Shown here: positions 1-8,524 of the stretch, piece by piece | Position numbering within the stretch: position 1 is the first letter of the stretch | How the letters are laid out: every line of letters begins with the position of its first letter | Translations under genes and position numbers: made by a program | Source of the DNA: Rhodococcoides kyotonense | GTDB taxonomy: Bacteria; Actinomycetota; Actinomycetes; Mycobacteriales; Mycobacteriaceae | Length of the DNA stretch: 64,000 nt | Direction: 5' to 3' | Assembly (NCBI RefSeq): GCF_900188125.1 | Contig: NZ_FZOW01000020.1 | Span: 22,309-86,308, forward strand | Notes under the pieces: generated by a model | The model's database searches: none | Told to the model about the DNA's origin: nothing | The model's input: only the letters and a program-made list of their open reading frames with translations

Positions 1-75
1 GACCATCATGCTCCCACCGAGCATGAATTATTCGACCGAGTGCGTCGCGATCGCAGCCAGTACGAACTGCGATGA
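1..75 (+). CDS. 3' end of an upstream gene (partial)
   Basis: Frame 1 is open from the window edge for 24 codons and ends in TGA at 73-75. The translated tail is rich in charged residues (it ends RSQYELR) and has the composition of a normal soluble protein C-terminus. The gene runs in the same direction as the small membrane-protein gene at 165. The fragment is too short to identify, and it may be a chance open frame. Confidence 0.35.
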   Translation, partial: DHHAPTEHELFDRVRRDRSQYELR

Positions 76-164
76 ACCCGGTGTGCAGCAAGGCAATTCA
101 CCGGAGAACACCGCCGTTCTGACCATCGACGCAACCGCGCGCGCAGGCAACCTGGAGGTTATTC

Positions 165-425
165 GTGACTGACACATGGCAGTACGGCGACAGCGACGCC
201 GACACGCCCGAGGAGAACAGCGCGCGGACGCGTCCGTCCGCGCTGCTGTTCCTCGTCGGACTCGCAGCTCTCGTCGTCGGCGTCAGTGCCCTGATCGGGC
301 CGTCGGCCATCCAGACCCTCGGAGACGTTCAGTTCCGATGGGTATTCATCGTCGCCGCGATCGTCGTCGGACTCGCACTACTGCTGGCCCCGTCCCGGGG
401 CGGGCGAGGATGCCGGGGCAGATAG
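165..425 (+). CDS. Small two-helix membrane protein of unknown function
   Basis: An 86-residue protein starting at GTG 165, with GGAGG at 154-158 at good spacing. A polar, acidic N-terminus of about 25 residues is followed by two hydrophobic stretches (about 26-46 and 58-75) and a short basic tail, so a two-pass membrane protein with both ends probably in the cytoplasm. It converges on guaA, leaving about 10 bases between the two stop codons. No catalytic motif is visible and I do not recognise a family; comparable small proteins beside guaA occur in related genomes as hypothetical proteins. The RBS and clear membrane pattern make it likely real. Confidence 0.7.
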   Translation: MTDTWQYGDSDADTPEENSARTRPSALLFLVGLAALVVGVSALIGPSAIQTLGDVQFRWVFIVAAIVVGLALLLAPSRGGRGCRGR

Positions 426-434
426 CAGCACCGA

Positions 435-2024
435 TCACTCCCACTCGATGGTGCCCGGCGGCTTGCTCGTCACGTCGAGTACGACTCGGTTGACCTCCGA
501 CACCTCGTTGGTCACCCGAGTCGAGATTGTTTCCAGGACGTCGTACGGCAGTCGCGTCCAGTCGGCCGTCATCGCGTCTTCACTGGAGACCGGACGCAGC
601 ACGATGGGGTGACCATAGGTGCGACCGTCGCCCTGCACGCCCACGCTGCGCACGTCGGCGAGAAGGACGACCGGGCACTGCCAGATCTGCTGATCCAAGC
701 CCGCGGCGGTCAGTTCTTCGCGAACGATCGAGTCGGCCTGACGCAACGTCGCGAGCCGGTCGCGCGTGATCTCACCGACGATGCGGATGGCCAGTCCCGG
801 GCCGGGGAACGGCTGACGGTTGACGATCTCCTCGGGCAACCCGAGCTCACGACCGACGGCACGGACCTCGTCCTTGAACAGGGTGCGCAACGGCTCGACG
901 AGCTTGAACTGCAGGTCGTCGGGCAGTCCGCCGACGTTGTGATGGCTCTTGATATTGGCCGTGCCCGATCCGCCACCGGACTCGACGACGTCGGGGTACA
1001 GCGTGCCCTGGACCAGGAATTCGACCTCGGCGCCGTGGGCCGCATTCTCCCCCAGTACCTCCGTGACGGCACCTTCGAAGCTGCGAATGAACTCGCGGCC
1101 GATGATCTTGCGCTTCTCTTCGGGATCGGACACGCCTTCGAGGGCCGACAAGAACGTGTCGACGGCATCGACGGTCACAAGCTTGGCACCGGTCGCGGCG
1201 ACGAAGTCCTGTTGGACCTGCTCACGCTCACCCTCGCGCAGCAAACCATGGTCGACGAACACACACGTCAGACGATCGCCGATCGCGCGCTGGACGAGAG
1301 CGGCCGCCACACCGGAGTCGACACCACCCGACAGTCCACAGATGGCCTGGCCCGTCGGACCGACCTGCTGCTGAATCTGCTCGACGAGAGCGTCGGCGAT
1401 GTTCGCCGCAGTCCAGTCGCCCTTCAGTCCGGCCGTCTCGTGCAGGAAACGGCTGAGCACCTGCTGCCCGTGCGGGGAGTGCAGCACCTCGGGGTGGTAC
1501 TGGACACCGGCAAGGCGACGCTCGGAGTTCTCGAACGCGGCAACCGGAGCGCCGGCGCTGGTCGCCGTGACGGTGAAGCCCTCGGGTGCGTCGGTGACCG
1601 CGTCACCGTGGCTCATCCACACCGGCTGGGACGCAGGAAGACCGTCGTGCAGCACGCCGCCGTCGACGGACAGCTGAGTGCGGCCGTACTCCCGAGTTCC
1701 GGTGTGCGCCACCGTCCCCCCGAGAGCCTGCGCCATCGCCTGGAAGCCGTAGCAGATGCCGAAGACCGGCACGTCGAGGTCGAACACGCGCGGATCGAGT
1801 GCGGGCGCACCCTCGGCGTAGACGCTGGACGGACCGCCGGACAGCACCAGAGCAGCCGGGTTCTTCTCGGCGATCTCCTCGACCGTGGCGGTGTGCGAGA
1901 TGACTTCGGAGTACACGTTGGCCTCACGCACTCGGCGTGCGATCAGCTGTGCGTACTGCGCACCGAAATCGACGACGAGTACTGGCCTGGGCAGCGCGGG
2001 GTCGGGCTGTTGCGTAGCGGTCAC
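435..2024 (-). CDS. guaA: GMP synthase (glutamine-hydrolysing)
   Basis: Converts XMP, ATP and glutamine to GMP, the last step of guanine nucleotide synthesis, in the cytoplasm. The 529-residue length is normal for the family. The N-terminal class I amidotransferase domain carries the nucleophile Cys91 in GICYGFQ and the His-Pro-Glu of YHPEV near residue 178. The ATP-pyrophosphatase domain follows with the PP-loop SGGVDSG near 231, then the C-terminal dimerisation domain ending KPPGTIEWE. The start is GTG at 2024. The gene lies 33 bases downstream of the choD-like gene and in line with guaB3 and guaB, so this is a purine block on the minus strand. Confidence 0.97.
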   Translation of the reverse strand: MTATQQPDPALPRPVLVVDFGAQYAQLIARRVREANVYSEVISHTATVEEIAEKNPAALVLSGGPSSVYAEGAPALDPRVFDLDVPVFGICYGFQAMAQALGGTVAHTGTREYGRTQLSVDGGVLHDGLPASQPVWMSHGDAVTDAPEGFTVTATSAGAPVAAFENSERRLAGVQYHPEVLHSPHGQQVLSRFLHETAGLKGDWTAANIADALVEQIQQQVGPTGQAICGLSGGVDSGVAAALVQRAIGDRLTCVFVDHGLLREGEREQVQQDFVAATGAKLVTVDAVDTFLSALEGVSDPEEKRKIIGREFIRSFEGAVTEVLGENAAHGAEVEFLVQGTLYPDVVESGGGSGTANIKSHHNVGGLPDDLQFKLVEPLRTLFKDEVRAVGRELGLPEEIVNRQPFPGPGLAIRIVGEITRDRLATLRQADSIVREELTAAGLDQQIWQCPVVLLADVRSVGVQGDGRTYGHPIVLRPVSSEDAMTADWTRLPYDVLETISTRVTNEVSEVNRVVLDVTSKPPGTIEWE

Positions 2025-2057
2025 CGGGTCAGTCTAGTTGCGCGTAACCGACGTGGA

Positions 2058-3800
2058 TTACGCAGCACCCGTGGTCGCGGGCTTCGGTGAGCGAATCTCG
2101 ACAATGGGCAGACGCAATGCCGCCGGTGCCTCCGCCGGGACAACGGGACTGTTCGGTGCAATCGGCTCGACTCGCTCGTACGGCAGGCCCTGCCGTGGGC
2201 GAAGGTCCTGCTCTCCCTTGTTGGGCCACAACGCAGCCGACCGCTCCGCCTGGGCGCTGATCGTCAGCGACGGATTCACACCCAGATTGGCCGACACGGC
2301 CGAACCGTCGACGACGAACATCGTCGGGTACCCGTGGACGCGGTGATACGGGTCGATGACGCCGTGCTCCGCGTCCGACGCGATGGCACAGCCGCCGAGG
2401 AAGTGGGCGGTGAGCGGAATGTTGAACAACTCTCCCCACGTGCCACCCGCGATGCCACCGATCTTCTTCGCGATACGCCTCGTGGCGTCGTTACCCTCGG
2501 GAATCCACGTGGGGTTCGGTTCACCATGGCCCTGTTTGCTGGAGACCTTGCGCCCGAAGACCCCCCGCTTGGTGAACGTGGTGATCGAGTTGTCGAGGTT
2601 CTGCATGACGAGCGCGATGATGGTGCGCTCGCTCCAGTTCTTGACGCTGACGACGCGGAGGAACTGGCCGGGGTGCGCGATCACGAGGAACAGGAATTTG
2701 AGCCACCGCGGGATGCGACCTCCGCCGTCGGTCATCAGGGTCTGCAGCATTCCCATCGCATTGGAGCCCTTGCCGTAGCGGACGGGTTCGATGTGGGTGC
2801 TCGGCGAAGGGTGGAACGACGACGTGATCGCCACTCCCCGCGTCAGATCCATCGCTGGGTCGACCTTCATCTTCGCGGCGCCGACGATCGATTCGGAGTT
2901 GGTACGCGTGAGTTCACCGAGCGTGTCGGACAGCCTCGGCAGTGCGCCGTCGTCCTTCATCGTGTGCAGTAGATTCTGCGTACCCCACGTGCCTGCTGCC
3001 AGAACCACATTCGCGGCGGTGTACGTCTTCGGGCGCTTGCGCACCCAGGCACCCGTCCGCTCGGTGGCGACATCCCAGGTGCCGTCGGGCAAGGCTCGAA
3101 GGCCACTGACCGTCGTCATCGGGATGATCTCCGCGCCCGCGCGTTCGGCCAACGCGAGGTAGTTCTTCAGCAGCGTGTTCTTGGCTCCGTGACGGCATCC
3201 CGTCATACATTCGCCGCACTCGATGCATCCGGTCCGCTCGGGGCCAACGCCGCCGAAATACGGGTCACCGACCTTCTTGCCGGGCTCGTCACCGAAGAAC
3301 ACACCGACAGGCGTCTGGATGAACGTGTCGCCGACGCCCATGTCTTCCGCGACGGACTTCATGACCTCGTCGGACGGAGTCATGTGCGGGTTGCGGACGA
3401 CGCCGAGCATCCGCGTCGCCTGGTCGTAGAACGGCGCCAGCTCACTGCTCCAGTCGGTGATGTGCGCCCACTGCTTGTCCTTGAAGAACGACTCCGGGGG
3501 CTGGTAGAGCGTGTTGGCGTAGTTCAGCGAACCGCCGCCCACTCCGGCGCCCGCCAGGATCAGGCAGTCACGCAGCAGGTGGACGCGTTGAATACCGAAG
3601 CAGCCGAGCTTGGGCGCCCACAGGAATCGCTTCAGGTCCCAGCTAGTCTTGGCGAAGTCCTTGTCCTCGTACCGGCGACCGGCTTCGAGAATGCCGACCT
3701 TGTAGCCCTTCTCGACGAGACGTAGTGCCGTGACACTGCCACCGAACCCCGATCCGACGATCAACACGTCGTAGTCAGTGGTGCGAACCTGTGATCCCAT
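2058..3800 (-). CDS. choD: ChoD-like GMC family FAD oxidoreductase
   Basis: A 580-residue flavoprotein. The N-terminus has the FAD-binding GSGFGGS motif (residues 16-22); the C-terminus has the GMC signature region with MFVVDGSAVSANLG and the histidine of IDPYHRVHG. A cysteine cluster, C192-x2-C195-x2-C198-x3-C202, interrupts the substrate domain, as in the mycobacterial ChoD family. It sits just downstream of guaB3, the same neighbourhood as Rv3409c in M. tuberculosis. The family is named for cholesterol oxidase, but the mycobacterial member is not the main 3-beta-hydroxysteroid dehydrogenase, so the substrate here is uncertain. No signal peptide is visible; a cytoplasmic or peripheral location is likely. 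Confidence 0.85.
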   Translation of the reverse strand: MGSQVRTTDYDVLIVGSGFGGSVTALRLVEKGYKVGILEAGRRYEDKDFAKTSWDLKRFLWAPKLGCFGIQRVHLLRDCLILAGAGVGGGSLNYANTLYQPPESFFKDKQWAHITDWSSELAPFYDQATRMLGVVRNPHMTPSDEVMKSVAEDMGVGDTFIQTPVGVFFGDEPGKKVGDPYFGGVGPERTGCIECGECMTGCRHGAKNTLLKNYLALAERAGAEIIPMTTVSGLRALPDGTWDVATERTGAWVRKRPKTYTAANVVLAAGTWGTQNLLHTMKDDGALPRLSDTLGELTRTNSESIVGAAKMKVDPAMDLTRGVAITSSFHPSPSTHIEPVRYGKGSNAMGMLQTLMTDGGGRIPRWLKFLFLVIAHPGQFLRVVSVKNWSERTIIALVMQNLDNSITTFTKRGVFGRKVSSKQGHGEPNPTWIPEGNDATRRIAKKIGGIAGGTWGELFNIPLTAHFLGGCAIASDAEHGVIDPYHRVHGYPTMFVVDGSAVSANLGVNPSLTISAQAERSAALWPNKGEQDLRPRQGLPYERVEPIAPNSPVVPAEAPAALRLPIVEIRSPKPATTGAA

Positions 3801-3940
3801 ACTCGACCTCCGCCTCGTCCGCGACCGGTCAACGAGGTGACCGGAGTCACAGCCTAGGTGACATTATCTCCGAAGTGCCAACGATCGTGTGACAGTCGGC
3901 ACAAGCCACTGTAGCTGTAACTTCAGGTATCACCAAGTGA

Positions 3941-4010
3941 TGCGCTTCGCGCCTGTGCGTGCGTAGTGACACTGGGGACCAACTCTCCGCGCACGGGCGC
4001 CGAAGGCGCA
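3941..4010 (-). repeat. Stem-loop repeat abutting the guaB3 stop codon
   Basis: A GC-rich inverted repeat lies directly after the guaB3 TAG (4011-4013). The 35 bases at 3976-4010 recur with two mismatches at 24902-24936, directly after the glmS stop codon. A distal arm (about 3945-3962) pairs imperfectly with the proximal arm to form one long stem. It probably works as a transcription terminator and resembles a dispersed REP-like element. Confidence 0.6.
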
Positions 4011-5150
4011 CTACGCGCGGACGTTCAGGCCCACCTTCTGGAACTCCTTGAGGTCCGAGTAGCCGGACTTGGCCATCGACCGACGCAGCCCACCGACGAG
4101 GTTGATCGACCCGTACGGGTCATTCGACGGACCGTGCAGAACCTGATCGAGGCTCGGACGCTCGCCTGCGGCCACCGGCAGCAGTGCGCCGCGCGGCATC
4201 GAGGGATGCGCTGCCGCCGACGGCCAGTACCAACCGCCACCGGGCGCCTCCGCTGCCGCCGCGAGCGGAGCGCCGAGCACCGCAGCATCGGCACCGCACG
4301 CGATCGCCTTGGCGAGATCTCCTGAGGAGACGATGTCACCGTCGGCGATGACGTGAACGTAGCGACCACCGGTCTCGTCCATGTAGTCGCGACGCGCGGC
4401 GGCCGCGTCGGCGATGGCCGTTGCCATCGGAACACCGATACCCAGCACCTCGCCGGTCGTGGTACCGCCCTCGACGGATCCGTATCCGACGATGACGCCT
4501 GCAGCACCGGTACGCATCAGGTGCAGCGCGGTGCGGTGGTCGCTGACGCCGCCTGCAATGACCGGCACGTCGAGGTCGGCGATGAACGTCTTCAGGTTCA
4601 GCGGCGTCTCGTCGCCGTGCGCAACGTGCTCGGCCGAGATGATGGTGCCCTGGATGACCAGCAGGTCGATGCCTGCAGCGACGAGGGCAGGCGTCAGGCT
4701 CGCCGCGCTCTGCGGACTGACCCGCACTGCGACGGTGACGCCTGCATCACGCACCTGCGCGACGGCAGCAGCGAGCAGATCCGATTGCAGCGGTGCCGCG
4801 TGCAGCTTCTGCAGGAACTTCACCGGGGCATCGGCGTCGAACTCGTTCTCGGCAATGGCGACCAGCTCGTCGAGCTTGGCCTGCACGTCGGCGTGACGAC
4901 CCCACAGGCCCTCGCCGTTGATGACGCCGAGCCCGCCCTGCTTACCGAGTTCGATGGCGAACTCCGGCGACACCAGTGCGTCGGTGGGATGGGCGAGTAC
5001 CGGAATGTCGAACCGGTACGCGTCGAGCTGCCACGCCGTCGAGACCTCCTTCGACGACCGAGTACGGCGCGAAGGCACGATGTCGATGTCGTCGAGCTGG
5101 TAGGTACGTCGGGCTTCTCTGCCCATGCCGATTTCAACGAGGTCGCGCAC
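4011..5150 (-). CDS. guaB3: GuaB3-family IMP dehydrogenase-related protein
   Basis: A 379-residue (beta/alpha)8-barrel protein of the IMPDH/GMP reductase superfamily. It lacks the CBS domain pair and is shorter than GuaB. The N-terminus (IGMGREARRTYQLDDIDIVPS) and C-terminus (INLVGGLRRSMAKSGY) match the actinobacterial GuaB3 family. The loop equivalent to the catalytic GSICTT loop of GuaB reads GSVEGGTTT, and the only cysteine in the protein is in AIACGAD near the C-terminus. A standard Cys thioimidate mechanism therefore looks impossible in this position. It is encoded directly downstream of guaB, 50 bases away. Its role in nucleotide metabolism is unsettled. Confidence 0.9.
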   Translation of the reverse strand: MRDLVEIGMGREARRTYQLDDIDIVPSRRTRSSKEVSTAWQLDAYRFDIPVLAHPTDALVSPEFAIELGKQGGLGVINGEGLWGRHADVQAKLDELVAIAENEFDADAPVKFLQKLHAAPLQSDLLAAAVAQVRDAGVTVAVRVSPQSAASLTPALVAAGIDLLVIQGTIISAEHVAHGDETPLNLKTFIADLDVPVIAGGVSDHRTALHLMRTGAAGVIVGYGSVEGGTTTGEVLGIGVPMATAIADAAAARRDYMDETGGRYVHVIADGDIVSSGDLAKAIACGADAAVLGAPLAAAAEAPGGGWYWPSAAAHPSMPRGALLPVAAGERPSLDQVLHGPSNDPYGSINLVGGLRRSMAKSGYSDLKEFQKVGLNVRA

Positions 5151-5200
5151 GCGCGCCCCTTTCCCTTAGAAGTTCGTCTGGAATTCTGGCCGAAGTCGGA

Positions 5201-6724
5201 TCAGCGCGTGGTGTAGTTGGGCGCTTCCGCGGTCATGGTGATGTCGTGCGGGTGGCTTTCCTTCAGACCCGCAGCGGTGATCTGCACGAACTGTGCCTCT
5301 TGCAGATGCTCGATCGACGTCGACCCGGTGTACCCCATCGCGGCACGCAATCCACCGGTCAGCTGGTGGATGACCTGCGACAGCGGGCCACGGTACGGAA
5401 CCCGGCCTTCGATGCCCTCGGGCACCAACTTGTCCTCGGCGAGGACGTCGTCCTGGAAGTAGCGGTCTTTGGAGTAGGACTTGGCCGCGCCGCGTCCCTG
5501 CATGGCCCCCAGCGAACCCATTCCGCGGTAGCTCTTGAACTGCTTGCCACCGACCAGGATCAGCTCACCCGGGGACTCCGCGGTGCCGGCGAGCAGCGAG
5601 CCGAGCATCGCCGTCGACGCGCCTGCGGCAAGCGCCTTGGCGATGTCACCGGAGAACTGCAGACCGCCGTCGGCGATGACGGGGACACCGTGCGGCTTGC
5701 ACGCGGCGACCGCTTCGAGGATCGCAGTGATCTGCGGTGCGCCGACTCCGGCCACGACACGGGTGGTGCAGATGGAACCGGGTCCGACACCGACCTTCAC
5801 CGCGTCGGCCCCGGCCTCGACGAGCGCCAGCGCGCCCGCACGCGTCGCCACGTTGCCGCCGACGACCTGAACGCGCTCGCCCACTTCCGATTTGAGCTTG
5901 CTGACCATCTCGAGCACGCCCGAGTTGTGCCCGTGGGCCGTGTCGACGATCAGAACGTCGACACCGGCGTCGGTCAGTGCCATGGAACGAGCCCAGGCAT
6001 CCTGACCGACGCCCACAGCCGCACCGACGAGCAGACGGCCGTCGCGATCCTTGGTGGCGTCGGGGTGCTGCTCGGTCTTGACGAAATCCTTGACCGTGAT
6101 GAGGCCGGTGAGCGCTCCCTGGCCGTCGACGATCGGAAGCTTCTCGATCTTGTGACGACGCAGCAGCCCGAGCGCGGCTTCGGCGGTGACGCCTTCCTGA
6201 GCGGTGATGAGAGGTGCCTTCGTCATCACTTCCGAGACGCGGCGGTTCTGGTCCACCTCGAAGCGCATGTCGCGGTTGGTGATGATGCCGACGAGCGCGC
6301 CGGTCTCGTCGGTGACCGGAAGACCCGAGATGCGGAAGCGAGCACACATCGCGTCGACTTCGGCGAGCGTGTCGGTCGGCTTGCACGTCACGGGGTCGGT
6401 GACCATGCCTGCTTCGGAGCGCTTGACGGTCTCCACCTGCGACGCCTGATCCTGCAGGGACAGGTTGCGGTGCAGGACACCCATGCCGCCCGCACGTGCC
6501 ATGGCGATGGCCATACGTGCTTCGGTGACGGTGTCCATCGCGGAACTGACCAGCGGGACCCGGAGGCGGATCTCGCGGGTGAGCTGACTCGACGTGTCGA
6601 CCGCGCTGGGAATCAGATCCGACGCCGCGGGAAGCAGCAGAACGTCGTCGAACGTGAGACCGAGCATGGCGACCTTGTTGGGGTCGTCGCCACCGGTACG
6701 GACATGGGCTCCGGAACTACTCAT
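5201..6724 (-). CDS. guaB: IMP dehydrogenase
   Basis: Oxidises IMP to XMP with NAD, the committed step to GMP. The 507 residues match the usual length. The barrel begins with GLTFDDVLLLP, two CBS domains occupy about 110-230, and the catalytic cysteine is C319 in GPGSICTTR. The flap region (GSLGAMQGRGAAKSY) and the C-terminal substrate segment (GLRAAMGYTGS) are present. The start is ATG at 6724. It is the first gene of the minus-strand run guaB, guaB3, choD, guaA and is divergent from the DUF5319 gene, so its promoter lies within 6725-7013. Confidence 0.97.
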   Translation of the reverse strand: MSSSGAHVRTGGDDPNKVAMLGLTFDDVLLLPAASDLIPSAVDTSSQLTREIRLRVPLVSSAMDTVTEARMAIAMARAGGMGVLHRNLSLQDQASQVETVKRSEAGMVTDPVTCKPTDTLAEVDAMCARFRISGLPVTDETGALVGIITNRDMRFEVDQNRRVSEVMTKAPLITAQEGVTAEAALGLLRRHKIEKLPIVDGQGALTGLITVKDFVKTEQHPDATKDRDGRLLVGAAVGVGQDAWARSMALTDAGVDVLIVDTAHGHNSGVLEMVSKLKSEVGERVQVVGGNVATRAGALALVEAGADAVKVGVGPGSICTTRVVAGVGAPQITAILEAVAACKPHGVPVIADGGLQFSGDIAKALAAGASTAMLGSLLAGTAESPGELILVGGKQFKSYRGMGSLGAMQGRGAAKSYSKDRYFQDDVLAEDKLVPEGIEGRVPYRGPLSQVIHQLTGGLRAAMGYTGSTSIEHLQEAQFVQITAAGLKESHPHDITMTAEAPNYTTR

Positions 6725-7013
6725 CTAAGTCTGGCCCTCCCTAGAGCCTGGGTGCCTCTCCTCGCGCGTGGACGGATGCGCCGAGAGAGGCGGTGTTCGA
6801 GAACGGATGGAGACAGTGCGGGATCGAAACATGACGCGTACGTGCGCTCGGCCGCAGCGCCTCGTTCCATGGTATCGGCTCCGTCGTGCCAGCGTGAACG
6901 CGCATCGGGCACGCTGCCGAATGCACCAGGAACGGTCCGTGGGCAGTCGTATATTCCCGGGCACAGAGTCGAACGGCTGGCGCATACCCACCAGTCCTGC
7001 GTACCGTGGAGGC

Positions 7014-7418
7014 GTGCGCGATCAATTGCCTCCAGGTCTACCGCCGGACCCCTTCGCCGGAGACCCAGCCGACCCCTCGGCCGCTCTCGACGCGATCGAG
7101 CCGGGCCAGCCGCTGGATCCTCAGGAGCGGCTCGCCGTCGAGGAGGATCTTGCCGACCTCGCGGTGTACGAAGCTCTGCTGGGTCACCGCGGCATTCGCG
7201 GCCTCGTCGTATGCTGCGAGGACTGCCAGCAGGATCACTACCACGACTGGGACATGCTGCGGGCCAACCTGTTGCAGCTTCTCGTCGACGGCACGGTTCG
7301 CCCCCACGAGCCTGCCTACGACCCCATTCCCGACGCCTACGTCACGTGGGACTACTGCCGCGGATACGCCGACGCGTCGATGAACGACGCGCTTCAGGGC
7401 GACGGTTTCGACAACTAG
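7014..7418 (+). CDS. DUF5319 family protein (Rv3412-like)
   Basis: A 134-residue acidic, soluble protein. I place the start at GTG 7014 because the sequence from there (VRDQLPPGLPPDPFAGDP) matches the N-terminus I recall for the mycobacterial homologue Rv3412 (about 136 residues). Upstream codons do not look coding, although a GGAGG at 7008-7012 sits too close for an ideal RBS. The centre holds a CCEDCQQDHYHDWDML stretch with Cys and His residues that could bind metal. The function is unknown. It is divergent from guaB and converges with rsdA, with a long perfect hairpin between the two stops. Confidence 0.85.
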   Translation: MRDQLPPGLPPDPFAGDPADPSAALDAIEPGQPLDPQERLAVEEDLADLAVYEALLGHRGIRGLVVCCEDCQQDHYHDWDMLRANLLQLLVDGTVRPHEPAYDPIPDAYVTWDYCRGYADASMNDALQGDGFDN

Positions 7419-7423
7419 ACACC

Positions 7424-7481
7424 CCGAACATACGACAGGGCCCGACTACGGATTCGTAGTCGGGCCCTGTCGTATGTTCGG
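7424..7481. terminator. Bidirectional terminator hairpin
   Basis: A perfect 27-base inverted repeat with a four-base GATT loop (arms 7424-7450 and 7455-7481) lies between the convergent stops of the DUF5319 gene and rsdA. There is no strong U-tract on either side. The position and symmetry suit a bidirectional terminator. Confidence 0.75.
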
Positions 7482-7498
7482 ATGTCGATCCAGCGGAC

Positions 7499-8524
7499 TT
7501 AGCCGCCGTTCTGCGAAGTGTCGATCCTCGACGGCGACTCACCGGTTCCGGTGCCTGTGCCCGTCGACCCACTCGCCGACGCCGTCGTCGGGCTCGGCTC
7601 GTTGAGAATGGTCGGCGGAACCGGCGCGGTGGTCTGGGTGACCGGCGGTGACGACGGTTCCTGGCTGATCGGTCCGCTCGTGTCCGTCGGCGGCAGAGGA
7701 ACGCCGGTGGACGTCTGCGGCAGAGGCACGTCGGGTACCGAGGTGACCGGGATGCCCGGCTGGACCGGAGGCACGAAGACATCGGTCGGTGGCAATTGCG
7801 GATCGAACGAGGGCAACGGCGGGATCGACGGGAACGTCGGGATCAATGCCTGCAGCTGCTCGGTGAGACGCTGCAACCAGATCTCGAGGTCCGACTTCTG
7901 AGCCGGGTCGATGACGCCGCCGCTCGTCTCGGTTGCACCGTCGAGAAGTGCGCGCGCACCCTCGACGTCACCGGCAGCGATGAGTTCCTCTGCCTGCGAC
8001 AGCTTCGACGTCGTATCGATCTGCGCCACAGTGGAATCCGCCTGCTGCGAGAAGACCACGGACTTGACGCTCCACAGCGGATCGCCCGGCGCGGAGTTGT
8101 ACGAGAAGACGACCAATCCACCGAGAACGACCGCGATCGCGGCGGCTGCGCCTGCGACAGGTCGGAGCAGACTGGGTCGGCTACGTTCCTTGGACCTGCG
8201 GTTCAGGCCTGCTGCACGAATCTCTTCGTCGACCGCGGCGACCACGTCGTCGAGCTCGGGACCGGACGGAAGAGCAGGCGTGGTGATCTCGGCGCGCCAA
8301 CCCGCGAGCAACAGCGCGAGTTGGTACTCGTCGGCGTTGTCGGTGGCTACCGGGCCGTCACCACGGATGGCCTCGATGAACTCGTCGTCGCGGCGCACGG
8401 AGGCGATGTCGACAGGACCGGTCTCGGGCGCCGGATCGGAGTATGCACCTTCGGCAGGCTTGGCAGCCGACCGGTCGGGTCGACCGATACGGGGAATGCC
8501 ATCACGGCCGTTGTTCCTAGCCAT
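7499..8524 (-). CDS. rsdA: Anti-sigma-D factor RsdA
   Basis: A 341-residue single-pass membrane protein that should hold SigD inactive. The cytoplasmic N-terminus contains the SigD-binding region with DDEFIEAIRGDG and the LALLLAGWRAEI helix (about 47-80). A hydrophobic segment at about 122-143 crosses the membrane. The extracellular half is rich in Pro, Ser and Thr and ends in a low-complexity tail (TGTGTG, ending DTSQNGG). I chose ATG 8524 (MARNNGRDG), which overlaps the sigD stop by eight bases; an ATG three codons upstream is also possible. Overlap with sigD implies translational coupling. In the family, release of the sigma factor involves proteolysis of RsdA. Confidence 0.9.
   Translation of the reverse strand: MARNNGRDGIPRIGRPDRSAAKPAEGAYSDPAPETGPVDIASVRRDDEFIEAIRGDGPVATDNADEYQLALLLAGWRAEITTPALPSGPELDDVVAAVDEEIRAAGLNRRSKERSRPSLLRPVAGAAAAIAVVLGGLVVFSYNSAPGDPLWSVKSVVFSQQADSTVAQIDTTSKLSQAEELIAAGDVEGARALLDGATETSGGVIDPAQKSDLEIWLQRLTEQLQALIPTFPSIPPLPSFDPQLPPTDVFVPPVQPGIPVTSVPDVPLPQTSTGVPLPPTDTSGPISQEPSSPPVTQTTAPVPPTILNEPSPTTASASGSTGTGTGTGESPSRIDTSQNGG

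Noticed and set aside
609..2090. A 493-codon plus-strand open frame over guaA
   Set aside because: It is antisense to a clearly conserved guaA and is an artefact of high-GC codon use; no RBS or domain.
6725..7013. A vegetative promoter around TATATT at 6950-6955 for the DUF5319 gene
   Set aside because: The -10 is good but no matching -35 at 16-18 bp was found on either strand.
4976..7459. An 827-codon plus-strand frame spanning guaB3, guaB and the DUF5319 gene
   Set aside because: Antisense to two conserved enzymes, with low-complexity Arg-rich composition; the real plus-strand gene here is in another frame.
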